Source: Ctena decussata
Lineage: Eukaryota > Mollusca > Bivalvia > Lucinida > Lucinidae
Assembly: GCA_963989385.1 (NCBI GenBank)
Contig: OZ022503.1
Location: 53,318,858-53,382,857 of the forward strand
DNA: 64,000 bases
Direction: 5' to 3'
This document shows positions 1 to 11,332 of the stretch, in pieces. A program made the position numbers and the translations under genes. The notes beneath the pieces are model-generated. The model did not search any database. It saw only the letters and a list, made by a program, of their open reading frames with translations, and was not told where the DNA came from. Position 1 is the first letter of the stretch. The number at the start of each line of letters is the position of its first letter.

Positions 1-700
1 CATTTTCCCCCGCCTTTCTTTTACAAAGAGGAACATCTTTTTAGACTTCCAGTTTGCTTCCCTTGATGACGATGACTTCCAAAATTGGGCCAACTCTCAA
101 AGGAAAGAACTTGCTCTCCTAGGAGCAATTTTTTCCTTTAAGAGTTGAACCCCATTTAGAAAAGAGGTAAAGAAGAAAAAAAAGCAGAGTTGCTTCGTCT
201 GAAAGTGTGCCCATTCTCTTTCAGAAATGCGTATGATGATAATTTTATATTTCCGAATTAGTCACCTCCCTACAAATGCATTTTTTAAATGCTTCCGTGG
301 CTTGCTATTGTAAAGTGGTTGAACTGTGTATGCTTTTGATCAAACATTTTCAAGCCAACAGAGAAGGCCCTGATCAGACTGCGCACGCGCAGTCTGATCT
401 GAGTCAGCTCTGTTCGCCCATGCCATAACGTGCCCTCATTCACAACTTGGTTTATATGTCCATTTCAGCTGCATCACGGGAAGTCATAACTGGAGAACGC
501 ACATGAAGGCCAATAGGAAACCTCGACGAGATCTGCTGCTTTCTGATTTATAAGATTTACCATCACTCTGCATGCTTGCCTGGGCAACAAATCAGATTTC
601 TTGAGTGATATAGTTATATATTGATATAGATATAGTTATTCCAATATTTCACCGCCGGTGTCTTTCATTTAGTTTAAGACTAGTATACTGTATCCACAGG
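1..700. other. Left flank, no gene seen
   Basis: No supportable exon or RNA gene. Two small structures are visible. A short inverted segment around 97-153 belongs to a dispersed family with AAAGGAAAGAATTTGCTCC-type words. A near-perfect palindrome at 372-399 has GATCAGACTGCG arms around a four-base centre. Its half-word GATCAGACTG recurs in many MITEs across the window. Confidence 0.6.
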
Positions 701-1160
701 GTTTCCTTACTGAACCAACATAGGCAAAGGAAGAAAAATATTTTGCAAAGTAAATCAGCATAGGCAAGGGAAGCAAACCTTCTGCAAGAAATCTACTGGC
801 TTCCTTTGCAAAAGATTTACTCCCCTTGCAAATACTGGTTTCCTTCTTTTGCAAACGGTCAAGTTCCTCTGCCTATATGGTTTCCTTCTGTAAAGAAGGA
901 AACCATATAGGCAAAGGAACTCGACCGTTTGCAAAAAGGAAACCATATAGGCAAAGAAACTCGACCGTTTGCAAAAGAAGTTACAGAAGGAACTATATAG
1001 GCAAAGGAACTTGACCGTTTGCAAAAGAAGGAAACCAGTATTAGCAAGCGGTTTACAGAAGGAAACCATATAGGCAAAGGAACTCGACTGTTTGCAAAAG
1101 AAGGAAACCAGTATTGGCAAGAGGAGTAAATCTTTTGCAAAGGAAGCCAGTAGAGGCGAG
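700..1160. repeat. Degenerate tandem and inverted repeat of a GGAAACCATATAGGCAAAGG word
   Basis: The words GGAAACCATATAGGCAAAGG and CTCGACCGTTTGCAAAAG alternate several times on the plus strand from about 897 to 1110. They occur in reverse complement before 890. Positions 841-940 form a hairpin with arms of about 48 bp around a TGTAAA centre. Overlapping open frames in several phases here are by-products of the repeat and share no protein-like composition. Confidence 0.8.
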
Positions 1161-1835
1161 GGAAGTATTTTTGCAGATGAATTAAAGTGGTTTGCAGAGT
1201 ATTTACTTCCCTTTATCCTGGTAAAGGGAGACAATCCAGTAATGTTTGCTATAACACTTTATATGCATTTGCGAAACTACGTTAATTTTGTCACTTATTT
1301 ACTACATGCCATATAAACTTCTGTTTCAAACGAGAAAGTGTGCTGTGCAGATTGTGTGAACAGCGAAGAGTTAGGTCAGCCTGCATACTCCTAACCAGAG
1401 TCTTCTTTCTGCGCTGGAACATCCCAAGAATCCTTTAACAGCAAAGCGTAGAGTGCATCTTGGCAGTTAGATACAAGTATTCTGCATGTTGCATAAAAAA
1501 ATAAACTATAAAGTGAAAAGCGGATGCGCAGCCTAATATCAGATGTGACTCGCAGAAAAGTAATCTATGCGTATAGGGGCAGCATAGGTTCAAGTCAGTC
1601 TGCGCATCTACTTGGCCATTGCTATTCTCAGATACCATGTATAAACCCTGAGGAATATATGGTCCCAAACATAGACTCTAGCTGGACTGCATGGGGTCAT
1701 AGAATGATTTGAGTCGTGACTGTTTGTGATTTTGTGAAGGTAAATGGGCACAATTCCAAGGGAAGCAACTCTGCCAATTTAGATTTGCCTTCCATCTTTA
1801 TTAGGGTCAATTCTTTAAGGAAAGAGTTATTACCG
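1160..1835. other. Flank with no gene seen
   Basis: Unique-looking AT-rich DNA. No splice-bounded frame or RNA gene could be supported. An AAGGAAAGAGTT/GGGAAGCAA inverted element of the window-wide short family lies at about 1740-1830. Confidence 0.5.
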
Positions 1836-1874
1836 TATAACAAAGACAAAGTTGGATGGATGGATGGATGAATG
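1836..1874. repeat. Left boundary of the 5S-bearing array: a fragment of SINE tail
   Basis: The word ATAACAAAGACAAAGTTGG followed by GGATGGATGAATGG is identical to the target-site duplication plus tail of the SINE found inside the array (for example 5033-5073). Here it is fused directly to GCTGCGGGCTTGATGAG, the first bases of the large unit. In unit 2 the same unit start is preceded by unrelated sequence. The array edge is therefore chimeric, with a few bases (GGCTG) of shared homology. Confidence 0.7.
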
Positions 1875-2045
1875 GCTGCGGGCTTGATGAGACTGAACTG
1901 CAAAAAGAGCAGATCCTGATACGACCGCTCTACTAGGCCTGCAATGTGTGTCCCAGTAGTAAGAACTGCAGGACATTATAACTATTATACTAATCTCAGA
2001 CTCTCAAAAATAGACTTTGGAAATGTTAAAAATCGGTATTTTATT

Positions 2046-2164
2046 GTCTACCACCATATGACAATGAAAACGCCATTTCTCGTCCGATCACCGAAGTTAA
2101 GCAACGGTCGATCCAGGTTAGTACTTGGATGGGTGATCGCCAGGAAATACCGGGTGTTGCAGAC
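2046..2164 (+). rRNA. 5S rRNA-like sequence, copy 1 (divergent, probable pseudogene or Pol III module)
   Basis: The 119-bp segment begins GTCTACCACCATATGACAAT and ends GGTGTTGCAGAC, the normal length for a metazoan 5S rRNA. The middle is highly conserved: TCTCGTCCGATCACCGAAGT, then GTTAAGCAACG, then GGTTAGTACTTGGATGGGTG. These cover the internal promoter boxes that TFIIIA recognises in 5S genes. A TTTT run follows at once, as expected of a Pol III terminator. Divergence lies in the first 30 bases and in GATCGCCAGGAAATACC (usually GACCGCCTGGGAATACC). This copy also has TCCAGG where copies 2 and 3 have TCCCGG. The 5.1-10.5-kb spacing is far longer than usual 5S arrays, so function is doubtful. 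Confidence 0.75.
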
Positions 2165-3045
2165 TTTTGTCTGCTTTTCTTTATTCATTTTCTAGTTTTA
2201 TTTTTTCCTTTTATAGTCCCCCCCTAATACATGTATTTTTAAACTGTGCGAAGGAAAATACGTTTCTTTCAACGTTAAAGACCTTTTGGTATATCCTACC
2301 GTTTACCGTCTACTGTGCACTGTCTACTCGCTCTTCGTTTTGGAGCATGCTGAAAAGCAGTGCATGCTGTTTGCGGTTTTCTGTTTACTATTTAATTCCA
2401 GTGAAGTGTCTACTGTCTGTCTACTGCGTCCTGGATACTTTTACTGCGGCCTGTCTGCTACAACATAGACGTGGTGCCAGCACAGGGACATGGATAAAAG
2501 GTCGCAGCATGTGCGCCTGTTTAAGCGCATCCGGACTCTACAATGATGTACCTTCAACCAAAGTGGAGTTGCACAAACAGATAGAACTCACATAAGTACC
2601 ACAGTAACCCGCACTTTCTGGGAGCTAAACCCTGGTGGCCCGTTGGAATAATAAATGCATGCCAAAATTTCTATGTAGCACATACTTCGGTATATTTGGG
2701 CAGTGAAACACACACGCAGACACATCTGTACATTTAAATTCGGCAATAGATAAAACAAATAAAATAATAAATAAATTATAAAGGCAGTTATGACATTTTT
2801 TCTTGTCAATTTTACTTTTGTATGATCGAAATGCAGAATTTATAAATTTTTGCAATTTGTACAAATTTTGGCATTATTTCTTTTCCCTATCCGATGGCTT
2901 TCTTCGTCTGAAGATCGATGTTAATGAAATGTGGACCTAGAATACTTAGTAGTGACTGTGGACAGACTTCCAATATCATTATTTTTTCTGATACCTAATG
3001 GAAAGCCCAAAGAGACGGATCAGATCTTCACATTAATACATAGTA

Positions 3046-3234
3046 CCCAGCTGGCACACAACGTTATAATGACGTCGCATTGACGTCGATGCAACCAGAT
3101 TGCATCGTATCGACGTCATTCTGAAGTCATGTGCCCACTGGGATATACTTTACTGCCAAGAAGTTACAAGACGTCGAAATGACGTAGTATTGACGTCGAT
3201 TTCGACATCATTACGACGTCATATGCCTGCTGGG
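3046..3234. repeat. TGACGTC palindrome elements (unit 1)
   Basis: Two adjacent inverted-repeat segments (3046-3142 and about 3163-3234). The first opens CCCAGCTGGCACACAACG and closes GTCATGTGCCCACTGGG; the second closes ATATGCCTGCTGGG. The interiors consist of iterated TGACGTC and GACGTCGAT words. The same pair occurs in units 2 and 3. Confidence 0.8.
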
Positions 3235-3476
3235 CGTCTTGTAATGCTGTTCAAACAGCTTACATCGTTTCAATTTACCCTCTCTATTGGGACACCTTAA
3301 AAATACTGTAATTATTCTAAAATTTGAACAGGTGCTTATAGTAGCCGACAGTGTGTCAAAAATGCTGATAGGATATGACGCATTGCACATCTTGGTCTTA
3401 TTCTAAAACTGATTTCGTAGATACATCTATCCCAAAATTTGGGATTAAGTACTGCGGCAATTGTTTGCTAATCTGG

Positions 3477-4870
3477 CAGCTCTTGCGTTACATCATTGAT
3501 AATCAAGGGTCCGTCATATTTGCACGTGCATTTTATGCTCAACTCTTGTGTTGAATGTTATGAACCTTGTCTGGGCAAAACATGTGTGACGCTTTACGCA
3601 AACAGTGTGTACCAAGATAATCTGTGCAACTGCGTAGTCTGTCAGAGTAAGTGCTGTGCACTGTTTGATTCCCAGAAGGCATACTTATTCCGCCTACCCT
3701 GCTCTGATTGTGCTAGTGCACAGATTAGTGTGGACTTAGGTGTTTTGCCTATACGATAAGGCTGATTTTATCACGACACGACTCAAACGGCCTGCGCAAG
3801 GAAGAATGTGTGTTCAGCCCATAATGTTTGCGGCGAAATATGTATGTCTACGTAACCAGGAGGTTCCAAGATATGTCTATCCTATGTGTAGTCTACTCTG
3901 TTCTGATTGCGCATGCATCTAGTCTAGACAAGCGTGTTTTGCGTATGGCATAGGACTGGTTTTATCACGACACGAGGTATGAGCAAGGAAAAATGTGTTT
4001 CACCCCATCTTGGTAAAAGCGAATGCAGTCCAATTAGTGTCTATTCCTTTCGCACACTTTACGGCGCTCCAGTGTATGATGCTCAAGATTGTTTATACGT
4101 GTTGTGAACGCATAAATGTTACCACAGACTGGGCTGATTCTTCTCGTCGCATGTGGCTATTTTCCGAGGGTGCGGCTCTTGGGTTACATCATTGATAATC
4201 AAGTTAATCAAGAGTCGGTCATATTTGCACGTGCATTTTATGCTCATCTTTTATGTTTAACGTTATGAGCCTTGTCCGGGCAAAATATGTTTGACGCTGT
4301 ACGCAAACAATGGGTACCAAGATAAGTTTATGCAACTGCGTATTCTGTCGGCGTAAGTGCAGTGAACTGTTTGATTCCCAGAATGCATACTTATTGCGCC
4401 TACCCTGTTCTGATTGTTCTATTGCACAGACTAGTCTGGACATAGGTGTTTTGCATATACGATAAGGCTGATTTTATCACGACATGACTTAAAATGGCCT
4501 GCGCAAGGAAATATGTGTGTTCAGCCCATAATGTCTGAAGCGAAATATGTATGTGTACGCAACCAGAAAGTGACAATATATGGCTACGCTCATGTGTAGT
4601 CTACCCTGTTCTGATTGCGCATGCATCCAGTCTAGCCACGCGTGTTTTGCGTATGACATAGGACTGGTTTTATCACGACACGAGGTATGTGCAAGGTAAA
4701 AGGTGTTTCACCCCTACTTGGTAAAAGCGAATGCAGTCCGATTAGTGTCAACTCCTTTCGCACACTTTACGGCGCTCCAGTGTATGGTGCTCAAGATTGT
4801 TTATACATGTTGTGAACGCATAAATGTTACCACAGACTGGGTTGATTCTTCTCGTCGCATGTGGCAATTT
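3477..4870 (+). repeat. Diverged ~700-bp tandem duplication (module A and A')
   Basis: The segment starting TCTTGCGTTACATCATTGAT at 3481 is repeated from 4177 (TCTTGGGTTACATCATTGAT). The order of landmarks is the same, including TTTTATCACGACACGAGGTA and the word GGTAAAAGCGAATGCAGTCC (3995 region, again at 4703 region). The copies differ at many positions, so this duplication predates the 1,793-bp expansion. The second copy forms the left part of the 1,793-bp monomer. Confidence 0.8.
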
Positions 4871-5046
4871 TCCGAGGGTGCGGCTTGTAAAGAATGCGCA
4901 TAAATATTACAAAAAAAGAGGAATTTGTTCTTTTTGCGTAGTAAGCAACCCTTTGGCTAACAACACTCTATATACTTAGACCATTTCCCGGTTGGTAGTC
5001 TGTTGAGTAGTAAACATCAACTGCATTTACTATAACAAAGACAAAG

Positions 5047-5253
5047 TTGGATGGATGGATGAATGGATGGCTGGCTGACGCGATTTTACGTTTTTTTCAA
5101 CAGTATTTCAGTTATATCAGGACGATAATGAAAGAATATGTGCAATGAAATCCCGTTTATGGTAGGAAAGATTTTCGCCTCAAGCGGGACTCGAACTTGG
5201 TCTGCTAGATCAGTAGGCCAGTGCTGAACCTACTGACCTACAGGGGCTCCTAC
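5047..5253 (-). mobile_element. tRNA-derived SINE in M1
   Basis: On the minus strand a tRNA-like head (5176-5250) begins GGAGCCCCTGTAGGTCAGTA. It has an A-box-like TAGGTCAGTAGG and a B-box-like AGTTCGAGTCC, the two internal Pol III promoter boxes. A body with CCTGATATAACTGAAATACTG and a (GGAT)n-type tail follow. The element is bounded by CAAAGACAAAG on both sides (5036-5046 and 5254-5264), an 11-bp target-site duplication. It was inserted before the monomer was amplified, since all later copies share the site. Confidence 0.85.
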
Positions 5254-5432
5254 CAAAGACAAAGAGACAGACACACAACAAAGGTATTCAAATACTCATA
5301 CAGACAGAGATACACATGATCATAGAAAACTTGTTTAGGTATTTAATCTTAAACAAACTAAACTCAGATTAAAACCAACAACATTGATTAATTCGCCAGC
5401 AATAATTTGCATCAACCTTGACGAGGCCAAAA

Positions 5433-5540
5433 ACCAGGCACATGACGTCCTAATGACGTCGCGCTGACATCAATATGACATCACCATGTCGCATCGACGT
5501 CAATATGACATCATTACGACGTTATGTGCCTGCCGGGAAG
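5433..5540. repeat. TGACGTC palindrome element in M1
   Basis: GGCACATGACGTCC at the left and GACGTTATGTGCCTGCCGGG at the right bracket iterated TGACGTC, TGACATCA and GACGTCAATATG words. The same element recurs in each 1,793-bp monomer (7226, 9019, 10819, 15945 regions). Confidence 0.75.
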
Positions 5541-5953
5541 ATGCTTTTTATAAAATGTATTAATGAGCTCCATGTTAAAAATATTTATCTCCCATCGTCC
5601 ATACAGTCATTTGTTGCAAACAGTCGGATCTTTTCGCACCGAAATGTTGCATTTCTTGCGCGAAAACTTTTTTTTCCAGCTATTCTCTTAAGCTAGTCTG
5701 TCAAGCTTTGTTCACCATCTTCATTCACTACCAGATGAAACTCCATATGAGAAGACGTAACTAGTCATCGTTTACATCGACTGAGAATGAAAATGCAGCG
5801 AAAAAAGGGGGGACTTATTATCATTTCAGTCACTCTCCAATAGATACATATGACTGCGCCTTGTTTTCTCGTAAATTGTTCTGAAATAGGAATCATTCCA
5901 CCGTTGTTACCGTCAAGATATTCTGCACGCAAATAGTTCCCTGGTTCACTGGT

Positions 5954-7746
5954 TTTCCGAGGGTGCGGCTCTTGGGTTACATCATTGATAATCAAGTTAA
6001 TCAAGAGTCGGTCATATTTGCACGTGCATTTTATGCTCATCTTTTATGTTTAACATTATGAGCCTTGTCCGGGCAAAATATGTTTGACGCTGTACGCAAA
6101 CAATGGGTACCAAGATAAGTTTATGCAACTGCGTATTCTGTCGGCGTAAGTGCAGTGAACTGTTTGATTCCCAGAATGCATACTTATTGCGCCTACCCTG
6201 TTCTGATTGTTCTATTGCACAGACTAGTCTGGACATAGGTGTTTTGCATATACGATAAGGCTGATTTTATCACGACATGACTTAAAATGGCCTGCGCAAG
6301 GAAATATGTGTGTTCAGCCCATAATGTCTGAAGCGAAATATGTATGTATACGCAACCAGAAAGTGCCAATATATGGCTACGCTCATGTGTAGTCTACCCT
6401 GTTCTGATTGCGCATGCATCCAGTCTAGACACGCGTGTTTTGCGTATGACATAGGACTGGTTTTATCACGACACGAGGTATGTGCAAGGTAAAAGGTGTT
6501 TCACCCCTACTTGGTAAAAGCGAATGCAGTCCGATTAGTGTCAACTCCTTTCGCACACTTTACGGCGCTCCAGTGTATGGTGCTCAAGATTGTTTATACA
6601 TGTTGTGAACGCATAAATGTTACCACAGACTGGGTTGATTCTTCTCGTCGCATGTGGCAATTTTCCGAGGGTGCGGCTTGTAAAGAATGCGCATAAATAT
6701 TACAAAAAAAGAGGAATTTGTTCTTTTTGCGTAGTAAGCAACCCTTTGGCTAACAACACTCTATATACTTAGACCATTTCCCGGTTGGTAGTCTGTTGAG
6801 TAGTAAACATCAACTGCATTTACTATAACAAAGACAAAGTTGGATGGATGGATGAATGGATGGCTGGCTGACGCGATTTTACGTTTTTTTCAACAGTATT
6901 TCAGTTATATCAGGACGATAATGAAAGAATATGTGCAATGAAATCCCGTTTATGGTAGGAAAGATTTTCGCCTCAAGCGGGACTCGAACTTGGTCTGCTA
7001 GATCAGTAGGCCAGTGCTGAACCTACTGACCTACAGGGGCTCCTACCAAAGACAAAGAGACAGACACACAACAAAGGTATTCAAATACTCATACAGACAG
7101 AGATACACATGATCATAGAAAACTTGTTTAGGTATTTAATCTTAAACAAACTAAACTCAGATTAAAACCAACAACATTGATTAATTCGCCAGCAATAATT
7201 TGCATCAACCTTGACGAGGCCAAAAACCAGGCACATGACGTCCTAATGACGTCGCGCTGACATCAATATGACATCACCATGTCGCATCGACGTCAATATG
7301 ACATCATTACGACGTTATGTGCCTGCCGGGAAGATGCTTTTTATAAAATGTATTAATGAGCTCCATGTTAAAAATATTTATCTCCCATCGTCCATACAGT
7401 CATTTGTTGCAAACAGTCGGATCTTTTCGCACCGAAATGTTGCATTTCTTGCGCGAAAACTTTTTTTTCCAGCTATTCTCTTAAGCTAGTCTGTCAAGCT
7501 TTGTTCACCATCTTCATTCACTACCAGATGAAACTCCATATGAGAAGACGTAACTAGTCATCGTTTACATCGACTGAGAATGAAAATGCAGCGAAAAAAG
7601 GCGGGACTTATTATCATTTCAGTCACTCTCCAATAGATACATATGACTGCGCCTTGTTTTCTCGTAAATTGTTCTGAAATAGGAATCATTCCACCGTTGT
7701 TACCGTCAAGATATTCTGCACGCAAATAGTTCCCTGGTTCACTGGT
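5954..7746 (+). repeat. 1,793-bp monomer M2
   Basis: Second tandem copy with the same landmarks as M1, offset exactly 1,793 bp. Near-identity to M1 and M3 implies recent amplification or gene conversion. Confidence 0.9.
6840..7046 (-). mobile_element. tRNA-derived SINE in M2
   Basis: Copy of the SINE in M1, carried by monomer amplification and not a separate insertion. Same CAAAGACAAAG borders. Confidence 0.85.
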
Positions 7747-9539
7747 TTTCCGAGGGTGCGGCTCTTGGGTTACATCATTGATAATCAAGTTAATCAAGAG
7801 TCGGTCATATTTGCACGTGCATTTTATGCTCATCTTTTATGTTTAACATTATGAGCCTTGTCCGGGCAAAATATGTTTGACGCTGTACGCAAACAATGGG
7901 TACCAAGATAAGTTTATGCAACTGCGTATTCTGTCGGCGTAAGTGCAGTGAACTGTTTGATTCCCAGAATGCATACTTATTGCGCCTACCCTGTTCTGAT
8001 TGTTCTATTGCACAGACTAGTCTGGACATAGGTGTTTTGCATATACGATAAGGCTGATTTTATCACGACATGACTTAAAATGGCCTGCGCAAGGAAATAT
8101 GTGTGTTCAGCCCATAATGTCTGAAGCGAAATATGTATGTATACGCAACCAGAAAGTGCCAATATATGGCTACGCTCATGTGTAGTCTACCCTGTTCTGA
8201 TTGCGCATGCATCCAGTCTAGACACGCGTGTTTTGCGTATGACATAGGACTGGTTTTATCACGACACGAGGTATGTGCAAGGTAAAAGGTGTTTCACCCC
8301 TACTTGGTAAAAGCGAATGCAGTCCGATTAGTGTCAACTCCTTTCGCACACTTTACGGCGCTCCAGTGTATGGTGCTCAAGATTGTTTATACATGTTGTG
8401 AACGCATAAATGTTACCACAGACTGGGTTGATTCTTCTCGTCGCATGTGGCAATTTTCCGAGGGTGCGGCTTGTAAAGAATGCGCATAAATATTACAAAA
8501 AAAGAGGAATTTGTTCTTTTTGCGTAGTAAGCAACCCTTTGGCTAACAACACTCTATATACTTAGACCATTTCCCGGTTGGTAGTCTGTTGAGTAGTAAA
8601 CATCAACTGCATTTACTATAACAAAGACAAAGTTGGATGGATGGATGAATGGATGGCTGGCTGACGCGATTTTACGTTTTTTTCAACAGTATTTCAGTTA
8701 TATCAGGACGATAATGAAAGAATATGTGCAATGAAATCCCGTTTATGGTAGGAAAGATTTTCGCCTCAAGCGGGACTCGAACTTGGTCTGCTAGATCAGT
8801 AGGCCAGTGCTGAACCTACTGACCTACAGGGGCTCCTACCAAAGACAAAGAGACAGACACACAACAAAGGTATTCAAATACTCATACAGACAGAGATACA
8901 CATGATCATAGAAAACTTGTTTAGGTATTTAATCTTAAACAAACTAAACTCAGATTAAAACCAACAACATTGATTAATTCGCCAGCAATAATTTGCATCA
9001 ACCTTGACGAGGCCAAAAACCAGGCACATGACGTCCTAATGACGTCGCGCTGACATCAATATGACATCACCATGTCGCATCGACGTCAATATGACATCAT
9101 TACGACGTTATGTGCCTGCCTGGAAGATGCTTTTTATAAAATGTATTAATGAGCTCCATGTTAAAAATATTTATCTCCCATCGTCCATACAGTCATTTGT
9201 TGCAAACAGTCGGATCTTTTCGCACCGAAATGTTGCATTTCTTGCGCGAAAACTTTTTTTTCCAGCTATTCTCTTAAGCTAGTCTGTCAAGCTTTGTTCA
9301 CCATCTTCATTCACTACCAGATGAAACTCCATATGAGAAGACGTAACTAGTCATCGTTTACATCGACTGAGAATGAAAATGCAGCGAAAAAAGGCGGGAC
9401 TTATTATCATTTCAGTCACTCTCCAATAGATACATATGACTGCGCCTTGTTTTCTCGTAAATTGTTCTGAAATAGGAATCATTCCACCGTTGTTACCGTC
9501 AAGATATTCTGCACGCAAATAGTTCCCTGGTTCACTGGT
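7747..9539 (+). repeat. 1,793-bp monomer M3
   Basis: Third tandem copy. Differs from M2 at very few positions, for example GTGCCTGCCTGGAAG near 9113 where the others have GTGCCTGCCGGGAAG. Confidence 0.9.
8633..8839 (-). mobile_element. tRNA-derived SINE in M3
   Basis: Copy of the M1/M2 SINE at the same monomer position and with the same duplicated flanks. Confidence 0.85.
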
Positions 9540-11332
9540 TTTCCGAGGGTGCGGCTCTTGGGTTACATCATTGATAATCAAGTTAATCAAGAGTCGGTCA
9601 TATTTGCACGTGCATTTTATGCTCATCTTTTATGTTTAACATTATGAGCCTTGTCCGGGCAAAATATGTTTGACGCTGTACGCAAACAATGGGTACCAAG
9701 ATAAGTTTATGCAACTGCGTATTCTGTCGGCGTAAGTGCAGTGAACTGTTTGATTCCCAGAATGCATACTTATTGCGCCTACCCTGTTCTGATTGTTCTA
9801 TTGCACAGACTAGTCTGGACATAGGTGTTTTGCATATACGATAAGGCTGATTTTATCACGACATGACTTAAAATGGCCTGCGCAAGGAAATATGTGTGTT
9901 CAGCCCATAATGTCTGAAGCGAAATATGTATGTATACGCAACCAGAAAGTGCCAATATATGGCTACGCTCATGTGTAGTCTACCCTGTTCTGATTGCGCA
10001 TGCATCCAGTCTAGACACGCGTGTTTTGCGTATGACATAGGACTGGTTTTATCACGACACGAGGTATGTGCAAGGTAAAAGGTGTTTCACCCCAACTTGG
10101 TAAAAGCGAATGCAGTCCGATTAGTGTCAACTCCTTTCGCACACTTTACGGCGCTCCAGTGTATGATGCTCAAGATTGTTTATACATGTTGTGAACGCAT
10201 AAATGTTACCACAGACTGGGCTGATTCTTCTCGTCGCATGTGGCAATTTTCCGAGGGTGCGGCTCGTAAAGAATGCGCATAAATATTACAAAAAAAATAG
10301 GAATTTGTTCTTTTTGCGTAGTAAGCAACCCTTTGGCTAACAAAACTCTATATACTTAGACCATTTCCCGGTTGGTAGTCTGTTGAGTAGTAAACATCAA
10401 CTGCATTTACTATAACAAAGACAAAGTTGGATGGATGGATGGATGAATGGATGGCTGGCTGACGCGCGATTTTACGTTTTTTTCAACAGTATTTCAGTTA
10501 TATCAGGACGATAATGAAAGAATATGTGCAATGAAATCCCGTTTATGGTAGGAAAGATTTTCGCCTCAAGCGGGACTCGAACCTGGTCCTCTAGATCAGT
10601 AGGCCAGTGCTGAACCTACTGACCTACAGGGGCTCCTACCAAAGACAAAGAGACAGACACACAACAAAGGTATTCAAATACTCATACAGACAGAGATACA
10701 CATGATCATAGAAAACTTGTTTAGCTATTTAATCTTAATCAAACTAGACTCAGATTAAAACCAACAAGATTGATTAATTCGCCAGCAATAATTTGCATCA
10801 ACCTTGACGAGGCCAAAAACCAGGCACATGACGTCCTAATGACGTCGCACTGACATCAATATGACATCACCATGTCGCATCGACGTAAATATGACATCAT
10901 TACGACGTTATGTGCCTGCCGGGAAGATGCTTTTTATAAAATGTATTAATGAGCTCCATGTTAAAAATATTTATCTCCCATCGTCCATACAGTCATTTGT
11001 TGCAAACAGTCGGATCTTTTCGCACCGAAATGTTGCATTTCTTGCGCGAAAACTTTTTTTCCAGCTATTCTCTTAAGCTAGTCTGTCAAGCTTTGTTCAC
11101 CATCTTCATTCACTACCAGATGAAACTCCATATGAGAAGACGTAACTAGTCATCGTTTACATCGACTGAGAATGAAAATGCAGCGAAAAAAGGGGGGACT
11201 TATTATCATTTCAGTCACTCTCCAATAGATACATATGACTGCGCCTTGTTTTCTCGTAAATTGTTCTGAAATAGGAATCATTCCACCGTTGTTACCGTCA
11301 AGATATTCTGCACGCAAATAGTTCCCTGGTTC
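9540..11332 (+). repeat. 1,793-bp monomer M4 (mosaic with the unit-2 variant)
   Basis: Fourth copy. From about 10090 onward it carries variants shared with unit 2 and not with M1-M3: CCTGGTCCTCTAGATC in the SINE, GACGCGCGATTTT, AACAAAACTC and CAACAAGATTG. M4 is thus likely the ancestral single-copy segment, with M1-M3 a later expansion. It ends in TCTCCAAGAATGCCACTTTG, where M1-M3 continue into the next TTTTCCGAGGGTGCGG. Confidence 0.85.
10427..10639 (-). mobile_element. tRNA-derived SINE in M4
   Basis: Same SINE with one extra GGAT in the tail and the unit-2-type sequence variants. Flanks CAAAGACAAAG at 10416-10426 and from 10640. Confidence 0.85.

Larger units (their letters stand above)
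4161..5953 (+). repeat. 1,793-bp monomer M1
   Basis: Runs from TTTCCGAGGGTGCGGCTCTT to the next identical occurrence. Period 1,793 bp is exact across M1-M4. M1, M2 and M3 are almost identical and share variants (for example CTTGGTCTGCTAGATC inside the SINE). M1 carries GTGACAATAT and a G6 run near 5808, where M2 and M3 carry GTGCCAATAT and GGCGGG. Confidence 0.9.

Noticed and set aside
2046..2164. A clearly functional 5S rRNA gene
   Set aside because: Internal promoter and length are right, but the first 30 bases and part of the 3' half differ from usual 5S sequences and the spacing is abnormal. I kept it as 5S-like only.
5176..5250. tRNA gene linked to 5S in the array
   Set aside because: The tRNA-like sequence is the head of a SINE with its own target-site duplication. 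Linkage to 5S arose by insertion, not by a tRNA-5S operon-like cluster.
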